Assembly (NCBI RefSeq): GCF_024139115.2
Contig: NW_026943605.1
Span: forward strand, 186,001 to 250,000
Length of the DNA: 64,000 nucleotides
Direction of reading: 5' to 3'
Origin: Armigeres subalbatus
Taxonomy: Eukaryota; Arthropoda; Insecta; Diptera; Culicidae
The position numbers were made by a program, and so were the translations under genes. The notes beneath the pieces are model-generated. The model worked only from the letters and a program-made list of their open reading frames with translations. It was not told the DNA's origin and made no database searches. Positions 54,571 through 64,000 of this stretch are shown here, piece after piece. Position 1 is the first letter of the stretch. The number at the start of each line of letters is the position of its first letter.

Positions 54571-55971
54571 CGATGTCTAAAATAAATCGTGGGCAACGAT
54601 TTAAACAAAAATATTGCTCCCAGGTTTGGATAATAAGCAGACATAAGAAATGGGTATGAATGTTTCTTCCGAAGAATAGATTGTGTGGTCAAAATCTGGA
54701 TTTGAGGCTTGTTTCTGAAAATTCTGAAAAGATATCGAATATTGAGTTTGCATTTATAGATTGAATTTAAAGATTCTTGATTGGGAATGATTTATTGTGT
54801 GCAACAGGACCTAATGTTTCGAACTGAAAAAATATTGTTTTGGAGTTTTCAATGTGTGAAAAGTTCTAACATGTGAAGACGTTTGATTGACTAACAGAAT
54901 ATAATTTAGAAATAAAATCTAAACATTAATTTTAGAATTAATGTTATTAATATTATCAATAGAATATATTGCTGATATGTTTTAGCAACTGCACAAACAA
55001 ATAAATTCCGATGTTGAAATTAAAGTTTTAGTTTAGAGACGGTATTTGAAGATTTGATTTGTATATGGGATTCAAAATTGATAAAATCACTTCAAGATTG
55101 CATTATAAGTATTTAGCGATTTCTTTTGTAAATCGATTTGGAAGATTATATCAGTATATAGAGATATTTTATTCGAATTGCATTGAAAATTTAATTTGCA
55201 ATTGTTATAAGAAGATTGTATTTTAAATTTGGCTCAAGTATTATTGAACTGATTTTGTTCAGTAAGTCTGGAGGACAAAGTTGACGATTAAATTTGGACA
55301 TTTGATTGGAAACTTGTTTTGTAAACGCATTCCAAAAGCGATTTCGATCTGAGAATGTGGAGGCAAACATTGAATTTGAAGATTGTTCTCATGCATTGGA
55401 TTTATAAATTCCAGTTCACGTAAGATTTCTAGTCGTGTGCAGAAGTTTCAATAAATAAGTTTGATATTAAATTGAGAAATTGATAATGGAAAATAAGATA
55501 GAAGTTTGAATTTGAATGTTAAATTGGATTTGGATTGGTTTTAAAGTTGGGACGGAGAGAAGATTTATTTGAAATTGAATTTGGATTTGAAAATAATTCA
55601 GAGAATGTAGAGATGGTATGGTGGATCAAAGATCTATTGGATTTTGAGATTGTTAGAAATTTGAGGCAATCAATCTTTGTTTTAGAGGGCTTGAATTTGA
55701 AATCTTCGTTTGACGATTAGTTCAAAAGTTCAATATGATATTCTTACTTGATTTTAATATTTATGAATTCTAACATTCATATATAAATTGGATTTAGATT
55801 TTCAAGGATTTGATGATTGGATCCTGATTTCGGGTTTAGAAGTCTAAATTTCAAGATTACTTCAATCGACTAGCTTCGAAGTTTTTTTGTTCGAAACTCC
55901 AAACTTTATGGATTACTTTTGAAAATTGGATTTAAAAAAAAAATGTAAATTGGAGCTTGTATTTAAAGATT

Positions 55972-56212
55972 CACTAATAAAAATCCACACATTTTTATTG
56001 GCAAAAATCTAAAGAAATTCACAAATAAATTTTATGTGTGCGTTAATAACCACCCGCTATAGGAAAATCCACATAAAGGTTATTAGTTAATAACGGTTAT
56101 GTGTGTTTCCACATATATGCTATGCGAATTCAAATAGCCGTTATGTGGGAAATGCTATAGTCAAAATTTATGTGTGCCACACATAATGGATATGATTGGA
56201 TTTTTGTCAGTG
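55972..56212. mobile_element. ~240-base inverted-repeat element
   Basis: CACTAATAAAAATCCA on the left and, complemented from the right, CACTGACAAAAATCCA. Inner blocks such as AACCGTTAT/ATAACGGTTAT and TTATGTGTG recur in both orientations. No clear target duplication. Confidence 0.55.
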
Positions 56213-56746
56213 TTGGATTCAGAGAAAAAAAAATTGGAATTATTGGAATTAATTAAATTGGAATTGCAGTTAGTTTTTGGGATTCGATTAATCTCAAAAT
56301 TTCCAGTCAGATGTATATAATTGACGTTAGAAATTGAATTATAGTTTTAGGATTTGGATTTATTTATTGGGTTTCAATAATGGTTATGGAGATTAAAATT
56401 AGAATAAAGTTTTCAGTTATTGGTGTGGTAGAATGGGATTGGAAATTTTATTGAAATATTTGGATTCGAATAAAATATATATGGAACACGCCCTTATTGA
56501 ATTCAAGATTGAATTATTGTATTCAAGATTCATTCAAATACTGGTTTTGAAATTGAATTAAAAGCTTAAGCCGGGGTTGGTTTTGAACATGAGATTTAAA
56601 GAAGTAATTTGATGTTTTTCAATGAAGTTTTATTTTTTGGGTTGAAGTGACAAGTTTGAAATGCGAAAAAAAAGAACTGCATGTTGTACTTGAAGATTGG
56701 GCCGAGGATTGGGCTTAGACTTTCGACTTGTAGTTTAGATTGAAAA

Positions 56747-57167
56747 GTCCCGCATAATTACAAACTGTACATGGATATTTTCCCGTGCGGTCGACAGCAG
56801 TATCCTTTACTGTTGACAACTGTAAATGAACAATCTCATATAAAAATTTACCAGTTTGTGGTACGGTTATTTGACAAATAACAATATGTTGAATGGGTTG
56901 TTAAGTTATGTCACCATAAAAAATCGTCTGTTTTCGCGTGCAAAACTTTCGCTCAACAGTATGATAAAATGTTGACATATAATGCAGGAAATAAAAAAAC
57001 ATTTTAGAGACAGCATGTTATATGTTGACATTTAGTGATGTTGTCGAGCAGTTATGGTTGAATCGATCGAAAAGTATTCGATAACCGCAACGTAAACTGT
57101 GAAGCTATATCTTACATCGTAATAATGATTCTGATCATATAACATGTTGTTTTTTATTATGCGGGAC
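56747..57167. mobile_element. 421-base inverted-repeat element
   Basis: GTCCCGCATAAT at the left pairs with ATTATGCGGGAC at the right. TGTTGAC and GTCAACA blocks occur inside. No target duplication could be defined. The two ends differ in composition from the C-poor surroundings. Confidence 0.6.
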
Positions 57168-57573
57168 CACTGAATTAAGTTGAGTTTGATTGAGATGAGG
57201 TTTAAAACAAAGTCTCAAATAAAATGAATTATGAACAAATAAATATGAATTAAGGAGTGTTGATGAGCCTCAATGGGATAAGTTTAGGTTTGTATTTAAG
57301 TTATATTTTGAATTTTATTGTTTTCATAAGAAATTGTAAAATTGAAATTAACGATAGGATTAAAAGTTGAATGAAAGTTGAAAAAAAAGTAAGATTAGAA
57401 GTTCTTAATTACTTAAATATATATTATTTCAATTCAGTTGAACGCTTCAATAAAGATTCTAAAAAGGTGTTATTTTGTTGGGAAACAACTTATATAGGAG
57501 TAACATTCGTTGTTGAATCATTTCATTTACAATATATTTTTTTTACAAATTCCAAAGAGTACAGAAGGAGAAG

Positions 57574-59993
57574 GATGTAGTATTCGGAGTTAATGTTAAA
57601 CCTTTTGGAAATTATTCGTAATTTCCTTTATTACCTTATCTGTTCCTATAAGAGTGTTATGATTCGGAAGCCCCAATTTACCGTAAAATCTTGTACTTGT
57701 ATTGTCGAACATACACAACACACCATACACTACTACGAAAGTATGCGTTCAAGATTGAGTAACGGGGGTAAAAGAAAGTGAGAGACGTATCGCAAACTTG
57801 TTCATGCGATATATGATGAGGATGATTTTGTTTGAATATGTACTGCGTCGAACCCGATGTGGGAGAGTTGGTGTGGGTGAGATCAGAGCAGGCGAGATTG
57901 AGTATCGCTTCAACGAGAGGTGTACCGTCAGTTTATTGACGATTTTAGAAACGGAATGTCGCACCGCCATTCAATGGCGGATTCGTCCAACCATTTCGGT
58001 TGGGATACGACAACCAAGAAAGGCGAAAGTAGAGCAAACGGATTGATTCAACCGCAACAGACCCGGCGACAAATAAAGGACAACGATTGGAAAGTCGGAT
58101 CTTGGAACGTGAGAACTTTGAATGAACCCGCACGTGTTGGGCTCCTGGCTCATGAGCTGCAGAAGGTCGGCGTGAGTGTGGCAGCAATCCAGGAAATACG
58201 GTGGCCCAGAACTGGAGAACGTGAATTCCGGGCGGTGGATCCCATAGCGAACACTTCATTCAAGTACCACATCTACTATAGCGGCGGTGACAGAGCAGAA
58301 CGAGGAGTTGGTTTCATGGTGATTGGGCCACATTTGCATGTTGAGAATGAAGGGCCCCTAGTAGCACACCTGTTTCAGGTCGGTTGCCGTAACTGATATT
58401 CGACCAAATTTGGTTACAATCAAGTTGCTGTAACCAGATCCGATAAAAATGTGCTGCTTGGGGCAAATTCTTCAACTACAGTCTGATCAGCATCTATGCC
58501 CCAACGAACGATAAGCTTGATGACGTGAAAGATGAGTTCTATGAGAGTCTTGATAAGGCCTACGGAGAGTGCCCAACACACGATGTAAAGATTGTCATCG
58601 GGGATGCAAATACGCAGATCGGAAGAGAAAGTTTCTTTCGCCCTGTCATTGGTACGAAAAGCCTTCATTCCGCTACCAACGGTAATGTTCTGCGACTTGT
58701 AAACTTTGCTGCTGCTAGAGGGATGGCAATAAGCAGTACCTACTTCGCACGTAAGAATATCCGAAAACACACCTGGCAACATCCGAGTGGAGACACTTGC
58801 TCACAGATAGACCACGTGCTGGTCGACGGACGACATTTCTTGGATGTTATAGATGTAAGGTCCTTCAGAGGTCCGAACAACGACTCGAATCACTACCTTA
58901 TAGTTGCAAAAAATCGGGCGCGACTTTCCAGCATCACGAATTCACAAAACAACAGAACGATGCGTTTCAATATGGTGGCAGCCAGGTGGAAGGAGCACTT
59001 CGAATATTTGTTGAAGGGTGAAAATGAATGGACATAGTCGGCGACGGTCAAGCTGTGGAACCACCAACGCTGGACGAGGCAAAGAAGGCTCTAAACGAGC
59101 TGACTACAGTAAAGCTGCTGGGAAGGACGAGATCCCGGTCGAGCTTCTCAAACACGGAAGTGAGCAGCTGCATCAATCAATCCAGTACATTATCCAGAAA
59201 ATATGGGAGGAAGAAGAACTGCCTGCCGGTTCGTTGGATGGCCTCATATGTCCAATCTATAAGAAAGGGTACAGACTAGAGTGTGCCAATTACAGAGGGA
59301 TCACCCTTCTGAACACGGCGTACAAAATCCTGTCGCGTAATTCTGTTTAACAGACTGCGACCACTTGAGGAGTCCTTCGTCGGCGAATACCAGGCAGGTT
59401 TTCGTGAGGACCGATCAACGACGGATTAGATGTTTAGCCTGCGAATGATCCTTGATAAATTCCGGGAGTACAACTTGCAGACTAACCATTTGTTCATTGA
59501 TTTCAAAGCAGCGTACGATTCAGTGAAAAGAAATGAGCTGTGGCAGATAATGTTCGAACATGGTTTTCCGGCGAAACTGATTAGACTGATACGTGCAACG
59601 CTGGATGGCTCGAAATCAAGTATTCGGATTGCAGACGAAGTGTCAACCTCGTTTGTGACCTTAGACGGATTGAAGCAGGGTGATGCACTTTCGAATTTAT
59701 TGTTATATGCAGAGGAACGGCACTATCATCACACGTGCAGAGGAACGGCACTATCATCACACGGTCGCATATGCTGCTGGGCTTGAATGACGCATGAATC
59801 ATGAGCTGTATCAAGCATACAAAGAAGAAAATATTGTGAATCGCATAAAATACGGCAGACTTCAATGGGCTGGTCACTTAGTGCGAAGGTCGGAAGAAAG
59901 AATAGCGATAACAATATTTAACATTGAACCAGATAGGGTCCGAGGACTTCGTGAAGGCCACGAACACGCTGCCTGCACGGATGGATCGTAGTA
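57574..59993 (+). pseudogene. RTE-like retrotransposon with inactive endonuclease and deleted RT core
   Basis: After a 5' leader, the frame 57920-58396 holds the start of the endonuclease: WKVGSWNVRTLNEPARVG and VAAIQEIRWP. A 107-base element (58356-58462) and a frameshift follow. The second frame (58525-59037) holds HDVKIVIGDANTQIGRESFF, where the usual Gly-Asp-Phe-Asn is Gly-Asp-Ala-Asn, then DTCSQIDHVLVDGRHF and NDSNHYLIVAKNRA, where the catalytic Ser-Asp-His is Ser-Asn-His. RT frames follow with GKDEIPVELLKHGSEQL, CPIYKKG, YRGITLLN, HLFIDFKAAYDSVKR and GLKQGDALSN. The YADD region is deleted at about 59700-59790, and a C-terminal piece, RLQWAGHLVRRSEERI, remains. Two catalytic changes and the deletion make it dead. 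Confidence 0.85.
58356..58462. mobile_element. 107-base inverted-repeat miniature element (copy C)
   Basis: Ends CCCTAGTAGCACA and, complemented, CCCAAGCAGCACA; GC stands on both sides (58354-58355, 58463-58464). Same length and end pattern as copy B at 19200-19306. It splits the endonuclease frame of the RTE-like element. Confidence 0.75.
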
Positions 59994-61857
59994 GTCTTTG
60001 AAGGTATGCGGACGTTTCAAAATTTTCGGCTGAAGATTTTTCCCGTCTTAAAATTGATTCGGCTGATAATATTGGTACACGGGTTTTCGAAAAGTGATTA
60101 GCCACGTGCCTATCGATAGAGTCGGAATTTAGAAGTTTTCTGTGATGTAAACGTATCAGACCACATGCAGTGCCAGCGGCTGGTGTTGCTGTGCGGGACC
60201 GGTAAGATCTGATAGAAATGGCGACACGAACCTGATATGCTCCAATGGAACATGACTGCACAGCGAAAATGGTAACGTGAAATCAACTCAGTTCAAGTAC
60301 GGTACAATTTTCCGAGCGAAGTAACTGACTGCAGAGATGTCAATCAACCAGTTTCGCGCAATTTCAATCTTCAATAATCATACGGATATTATAACGAATT
60401 TAATGGGACACCGGTAAGCTCTTTCCGATTTATAACTCCTTCATCTATGAAAGCTGTTTCGGTTCAGAACGCTTTCTTAAGTAGATGATAGAACTTTTAC
60501 GATATAAAAACATTCGTAAGGACGTGGCCAGCTGTACAGACAATATCTGGTCTACCAGGGGACAGCAGATGTGGCTTATTCGTCTACCCATTATTCAAGC
60601 AATATATCGCGTACAATGTTAATGGAAACACGCACACACGATATATAGCTTACAATGTTTTTGTTATTATTTTGTTTAATTCATGATATTAACACTTCAG
60701 ACGTATTGTCGTGCTATTTTTCGATACAAAATTCAATATTTTGTCTTTTTTGTAGTTCAGTACATTCGGTAATTGTGAATGATACCTGCATTTGGTGAGG
60801 ATGTTTCTTAATGTTATGTACTAATAACTATTACTTAAAATATTACTGATTTTACTGTAAATGTTAATGTCATATGATGGGGTTGGGAGGGTGCATCAGG
60901 GCATCAATGAAGTTACAACTGGACAATGAAGTGGTAGCCAATCGGAGTCAAGGAAGGAAAGTATTAGTCGTTCGCGTCTATTACTTTTATCTCCAACAGG
61001 TGTTAACTAGTTGACGCGCCCTTCTTCAAACAAACCATCCCGTGGAAAGCTTGACAAGTATTGCAAATTTCATTATTCTTTTTGTTGGATCATTCTGCTA
61101 GAATGAGATTCTCATTTTCCTTGGGTTTAGTGTAATTGTCTCTGCTTACGGGTCCACCACCCCCATTTTTTGCTCTTCATACAGCAATATTGTCGGTGAG
61201 GATCACCCTAAGCACCCATCTCTTAGGTGGTTTGACAGCAGCAGAGTTCAACAGCAGCAGTACGCTTGCATTGTTCTTCCGATAGCTCGATGACCGGTCA
61301 TCGCTGGATATAAACGGCAACGATGATGTCATCGATGCAGCCGACAGATCAGTTGAGTAGTTGGATGTGCGTTGAGAGGGAGAGTTAGAAGTTCACCACA
61401 TTGCATTCGGGTTAATTGGGGTACAATTTAGGAGTAAGAGTATTGAGAAGACAGTTGGATTTAGCACTCGGTCGAAGAACAAGCTACGTGACCCGTTAGT
61501 AGAATTAGGAATTATTGTTAATGTTAAGTCGTATAGAATAAATGTTAAGTGTTAGAATCGTGTTTAATTAAATATTTAGTTTGATTTAAACGTGTGTTAT
61601 ATGTGTTAATCGAAGAAATTGCCTGATACTATTGGTGCCTAACAATTCAATTACCTACCGTGGCCGCTCTGAGGATAAGGTTACCGGCCGCCTTGAGGAT
61701 AGTTACGCCTTGCAACCCCATCGCCCATTGAACCAAGGCACCCACTGAGCTATCTACTAGATCCAGGTATCCTAGGTATCGGAATCATATTGAAATTTGA
61801 CCTTACTGCCAAGTGAAACCACATGCAGAGTAAGACTCTATCCAGGATGGTGGCTAA
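59994..61857. other. No clear gene; possible LTR-like patch
   Basis: Open frames are short and unrecognised, including 59878-60261 on the minus strand, which overlaps the RTE-like C-terminus. At about 61637, TTGGTGCCTAACA resembles a lysine-tRNA primer binding site, and AATAAA at 61541 could be a terminal-repeat signal, but no partner repeat exists here. I leave this unassigned. Confidence 0.3.
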
Positions 61858-61871
61858 CTACATACATACAT

Positions 61872-62159
61872 CTTCTTCTTCTTATTGGCATTACATCCCC
61901 ACACTGGGACAGAGCCGCCTCGCAGCTTAGTGTTCATTAAGCACTTCCACAGTTATTAACTGCGAGGTTTCTAAGCCAGGTTACCATTTTTGCATTCGTA
62001 TATCATGAGGCTAGCACGATGATACTTTTATGCCCAGGGAAGTCGAGACAATTTCCAATCCGAAAATTGCCTTGACCGGCACCGGGAATCGAACCCAGCC
62101 ACCCTCAGCATGGTCTTGCTTTGTAGCCGCGCGTCTTACCGTACGGCTAAGGAGGGCCC
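61872..62159 (-). mobile_element. Feilai-type tRNA-derived SINE, full length
   Basis: On the minus strand it starts GGGCCCTCCTTAGCCGTACG (A-box-like TAGCCGTACGG) and has GGTTCGATTCCC (B box). The rest of the body ends GGCATTACATCCCCACACTG in plus orientation and an AAG triplet tail. CTACATACATACAT flanks it on both sides (61858-61871 and 62160-62173), although that sequence is itself a short simple repeat. It lies just beyond the last readable pol sequence of the Gypsy element. Confidence 0.85.
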
Positions 62160-62178
62160 CTACATACATACATACAGA

Positions 62179-63573
62179 CAATTAATTTCCTCAAATGCGA
62201 ATTTCTGTTTTTCACTCCATACAAATTTATTCTCACTTCTCAACAGAATGCGAAGTGGTTCATATTTGGTGGCTAAGTGAGGTATAAATCTTCCCACGTA
62301 CTTTACCAACCCAAGAAAACTTCTCTACGCGACTCTTCATCGGTTTAATTCCCTCAGGTGACAACTCATGAACAAGGAAATTGAGCTTGCTAGCATTGAA
62401 CAAACATTTTTCCAGATTCAAGAGAACTCCATACTCTCTCAAGCGATTCATTAATGCTTCTAGACGTTTATCATGTTCTTCTTGCGTTGAGCCGAAAATC
62501 AAATTATCATCTAGGTAGACAACTACACCTTCCAAGCCGGCGACATTTGTGTCCATTACTTTTTGAAAAAGTTCCGGAGCACAACAAATTCCGAACATAA
62601 CCCGTTTGTATCTGAGAAAGTTTAATGAATTCAAAAGTAATTTATTTATTAATCTCACTTTGTTTCAAATTGATCTACAGTTACCTGGACAGACCATACT
62701 TGGTAATAAAGGTAGTAATTTCTCTCGACTTTTCTGAAAGTTCAAGTTGATGGTACGATTCCTTAATGTCCAACTTGATAAACTTCTTGGCATTGCCTAA
62801 ACCTCCTAAAATTTCATCAATTAACGGCAACGGATGTGACTCTCGGAGAATAGCCTGATTAGCACGTCTCATATCTACACAGATTCGCACTTCCCCAGAA
62901 CTTTTCAATATTGGTACCATCGGAGAAACCCACGCCGACGGACCATGTACCTTCTCGATTATGTCCAGGTCCAATAACGATTTCAGCTTGTCATAAATGT
63001 TTCCTTCTAGTGCAATCGGTGCATGCCTGTATCCTTGTAGAACCGGTTGAACCGATTCGTTGATAGGAATTTCAACGATGATACCTTTGATTTTTGGGAA
63101 CCCGATTGGTCCGGAACCCGAAACTGACGAAATGTCGAATCCAACCTTTAGCACTTCTAGTTGTTTCGCTGTCTTGTCTCCTAGTAGATTTCGCTGTCCT
63201 TGATTAGCAATGTAGAACTTAGCATCTACCCGCTTTTGACCTACCTCAATGATCGCTGTAAACATTCCCGAAATTTGCATCGGCTGGTGGCATAAGTGAC
63301 TAATTTTCGGTCCACAGTCTGACTGTACTCTAACACCTTAATGCCCGCGTTATTGATCTTCTTCGGTGTTTCCTCCGTGATGATATTTGTATCCGTCCCG
63401 GAATCAATAATCATGGGAACTTTAACTCCCCCTACCACAAACTCAAAAATATTTTTACCCAATGCATAAGAAATTTCTTCCGGTGATTGTTCTGCTTCTC
63501 CAATCATTCGAACTCTCTTCGGCTTGCAGTCCACCAAGCTGTTACTCGATCGTGACGTGAGTAAAATTATCAA
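62179..63573 (-). pseudogene. Gypsy-type pol (protease and reverse transcriptase), broken
   Basis: Read on the minus strand. The protease (63573-63300) has MIIDSGTDTNIITEE, the aspartic motif. After a frame change at about 63280 comes a linker, MQISGMFTAIIEVGQKRVDA and FPKIKGIIVEIPI. The RT follows, with WVSPMVPILKSSGEVRICVD, MRRANQAILRESHPLPLIDE and KLDIKESYHQLELS. The RT resumes after the 73-base insert with YKRVMFGICCAPELFQKVMD and VVYLDDNLIFGSTQEEHDKR (Tyr-Leu-Asp-Asp kept). A deletion with frame change follows KSRVE (about 62325), after which KYEPLRILLRSENKFVW is readable to about 62185. RNase H and integrase are absent. Gypsy elements copy RNA through DNA in cytoplasmic particles. This copy cannot. 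It is an insect LTR-retrotransposon relic and only described here. Confidence 0.85.
62612..62684 (-). other. Intron-like 73-base insert in the Gypsy RT frame
   Basis: On the minus strand the RT frame reads to Ser-Arg at TCCAG, then GTAACTG begins and TTTCTCAG ends the insert, and ATACAAACGGG continues as Tyr-Lys-Arg. Removing the 73 bases gives the uninterrupted conserved RT sequence. There is a pyrimidine-rich end (CTTTCTCAG) and a TTAAAC possible branch site about 10 bases upstream. The insert has an in-frame stop right after the donor. Confidence 0.7.
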
Positions 63574-63589
63574 CTAACTAGCTTATCAT

Positions 63590-63950
63590 CCCTACCGATT
63601 CAAATGCAACAGGAGTCCGGTCAATCTCCTTTACCTGCTGCTGCACATCTGCTAATGTAGATCCGAGTATGACAATTTCCTCCAACGACATATCCTTTGC
63701 CAAGATTTGACGGCGTAGATCAGAGGATTTGCAACCCTCAATAATTTGATCGATGATCCTATCATCGCCTTTACGAATATCGTATCGATCAAATTCGCAC
63801 CGTTTCGCTTGAATGCGTTAACGTAGGATAAAATCAGCGAATGCTTCATCCGACTTTTGTATAATTTGTCGAAACAGGTGGCGTTCATAGTTTCGCCAGT
63901 GCTTGAAAGATCGTGTTAAAGTGCGCGTCGGTTCGGTTCAAATTACGCGT
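63590..63950 (-). pseudogene. Gypsy-type gag C-terminal fragment
   Basis: On the minus strand one frame reads FKHWRNYERHLFRQIIQKSD and EAFADFILR, then one stop (TAA near 63818). It continues CEFDRYDIRKGDDRIIDQII, GCKSSDLRRQILAKDMSLEE and LADVQQQVKEIDRTPVAFES. The zinc-knuckle part that normally follows is missing: only about 60 bases separate it from the protease region. The fragment belongs to the same element as 62179-63573 and probably continues past the window. Confidence 0.75.
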
Positions 63951-64000
63951 TTCTCGGTATGCAAAAGTTTCTAAGCTCTAAGTGTGAGATTTTCTCTTAA

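Larger units (their letters stand above)
54571..57573 (+). other. About 3 kb of C-poor, G- and T/A-rich sequence
   Basis: The plus strand has very few C (for example one C and about 20 G in 55501-55560). It is full of phrases such as GAATTTGAAGATTG and GGATTTGGATTG, so it looks like a strongly decayed simple repeat. No gene is visible. Two inverted-repeat elements lie within it (55972-56212, 56747-57167), and these have ordinary base composition. Confidence 0.6.

Noticed and set aside
61000..61650. 5' LTR with lysine-tRNA primer site
   Set aside because: TTGGTGCCTAACA and AATAAA are suggestive, but no second terminal repeat or adjacent gag frame is present; the Gypsy element nearby runs on the other strand.
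63652..63888. Minus-strand frame starting MNATCFDKLYKS
   Set aside because: The neighbouring frame gives the recognisable gag sequence (HWRNYERHLFRQ and RYDIRKGDDRII), so this one is an out-of-frame reading.

Overview
The window looks like a stretch of mosquito nuclear genome, most likely a culicine such as Aedes. This is inference from the element families: an RNase H-bearing I-clade retrotransposon, several RTE-like (JAM1-type) fragments, an R1-clade fragment, a Gypsy element, tRNA-derived SINEs of Feilai type, a Helitron, and more than a dozen short inverted-repeat elements, many flanked by TA. Nothing looks bacterial or organellar. Nearly all recognisable coding sequence is decayed transposable element.

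Only one ordinary gene is well supported: a two-exon gene at 32961-33345 for a 103-residue secreted Val/Pro/Lys-rich protein, with a TATA box, an initiator, a 73-base intron and a poly(A) signal.

Layout. 1-5300: unremarkable sequence, an RTE fragment, a Harbinger-like miniature element and a ~150-base tandem repeat. 5275-12290 (minus): an almost full-length but broken I-clade element whose ORF2 is preceded by an unusual repeat-bearing reading frame. 12300-22330: more ~150-base repeat, an hAT-like miniature element nested in a TA-flanked element, then RTE and R1 fragments and foldbacks. 22334-30257: TTAA-flanked inverted arms of piggyBac type enclosing a nested collection that includes a 159-base satellite and paired 215-base hairpin repeats. 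30800-32000: SINE, Helitron, SINE. 32833-33376: the secreted-protein gene. 34835-41554: an hAT-like pair of ends inside a Helitron remnant, enclosing a 2.5-kb TA-flanked element. 42961-47049: a SINE and an RTE element interrupted by an ORF1-only non-LTR derivative. 48650-51833: two more inverted-repeat elements. 53530-59993: RTE 5' sequence, an array of 11 hairpin units, about 3 kb of C-poor sequence, and a broken RTE element. 61872-63950: a Feilai-type SINE beside a Gypsy element whose reverse transcriptase carries an intron-like 73-base insert.

The elements do not form a pathway. What ties them together is nesting, which gives a relative order of insertion. The points most worth a second look are the covarying hairpin array (54160-54570), the intron-like insert in the Gypsy reverse transcriptase (62612-62684), a family of ~100-base inverted-repeat elements with 2-base target duplications, and the internally repeated reading frame of the I-clade element. 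No element seen here looks able to move on its own.
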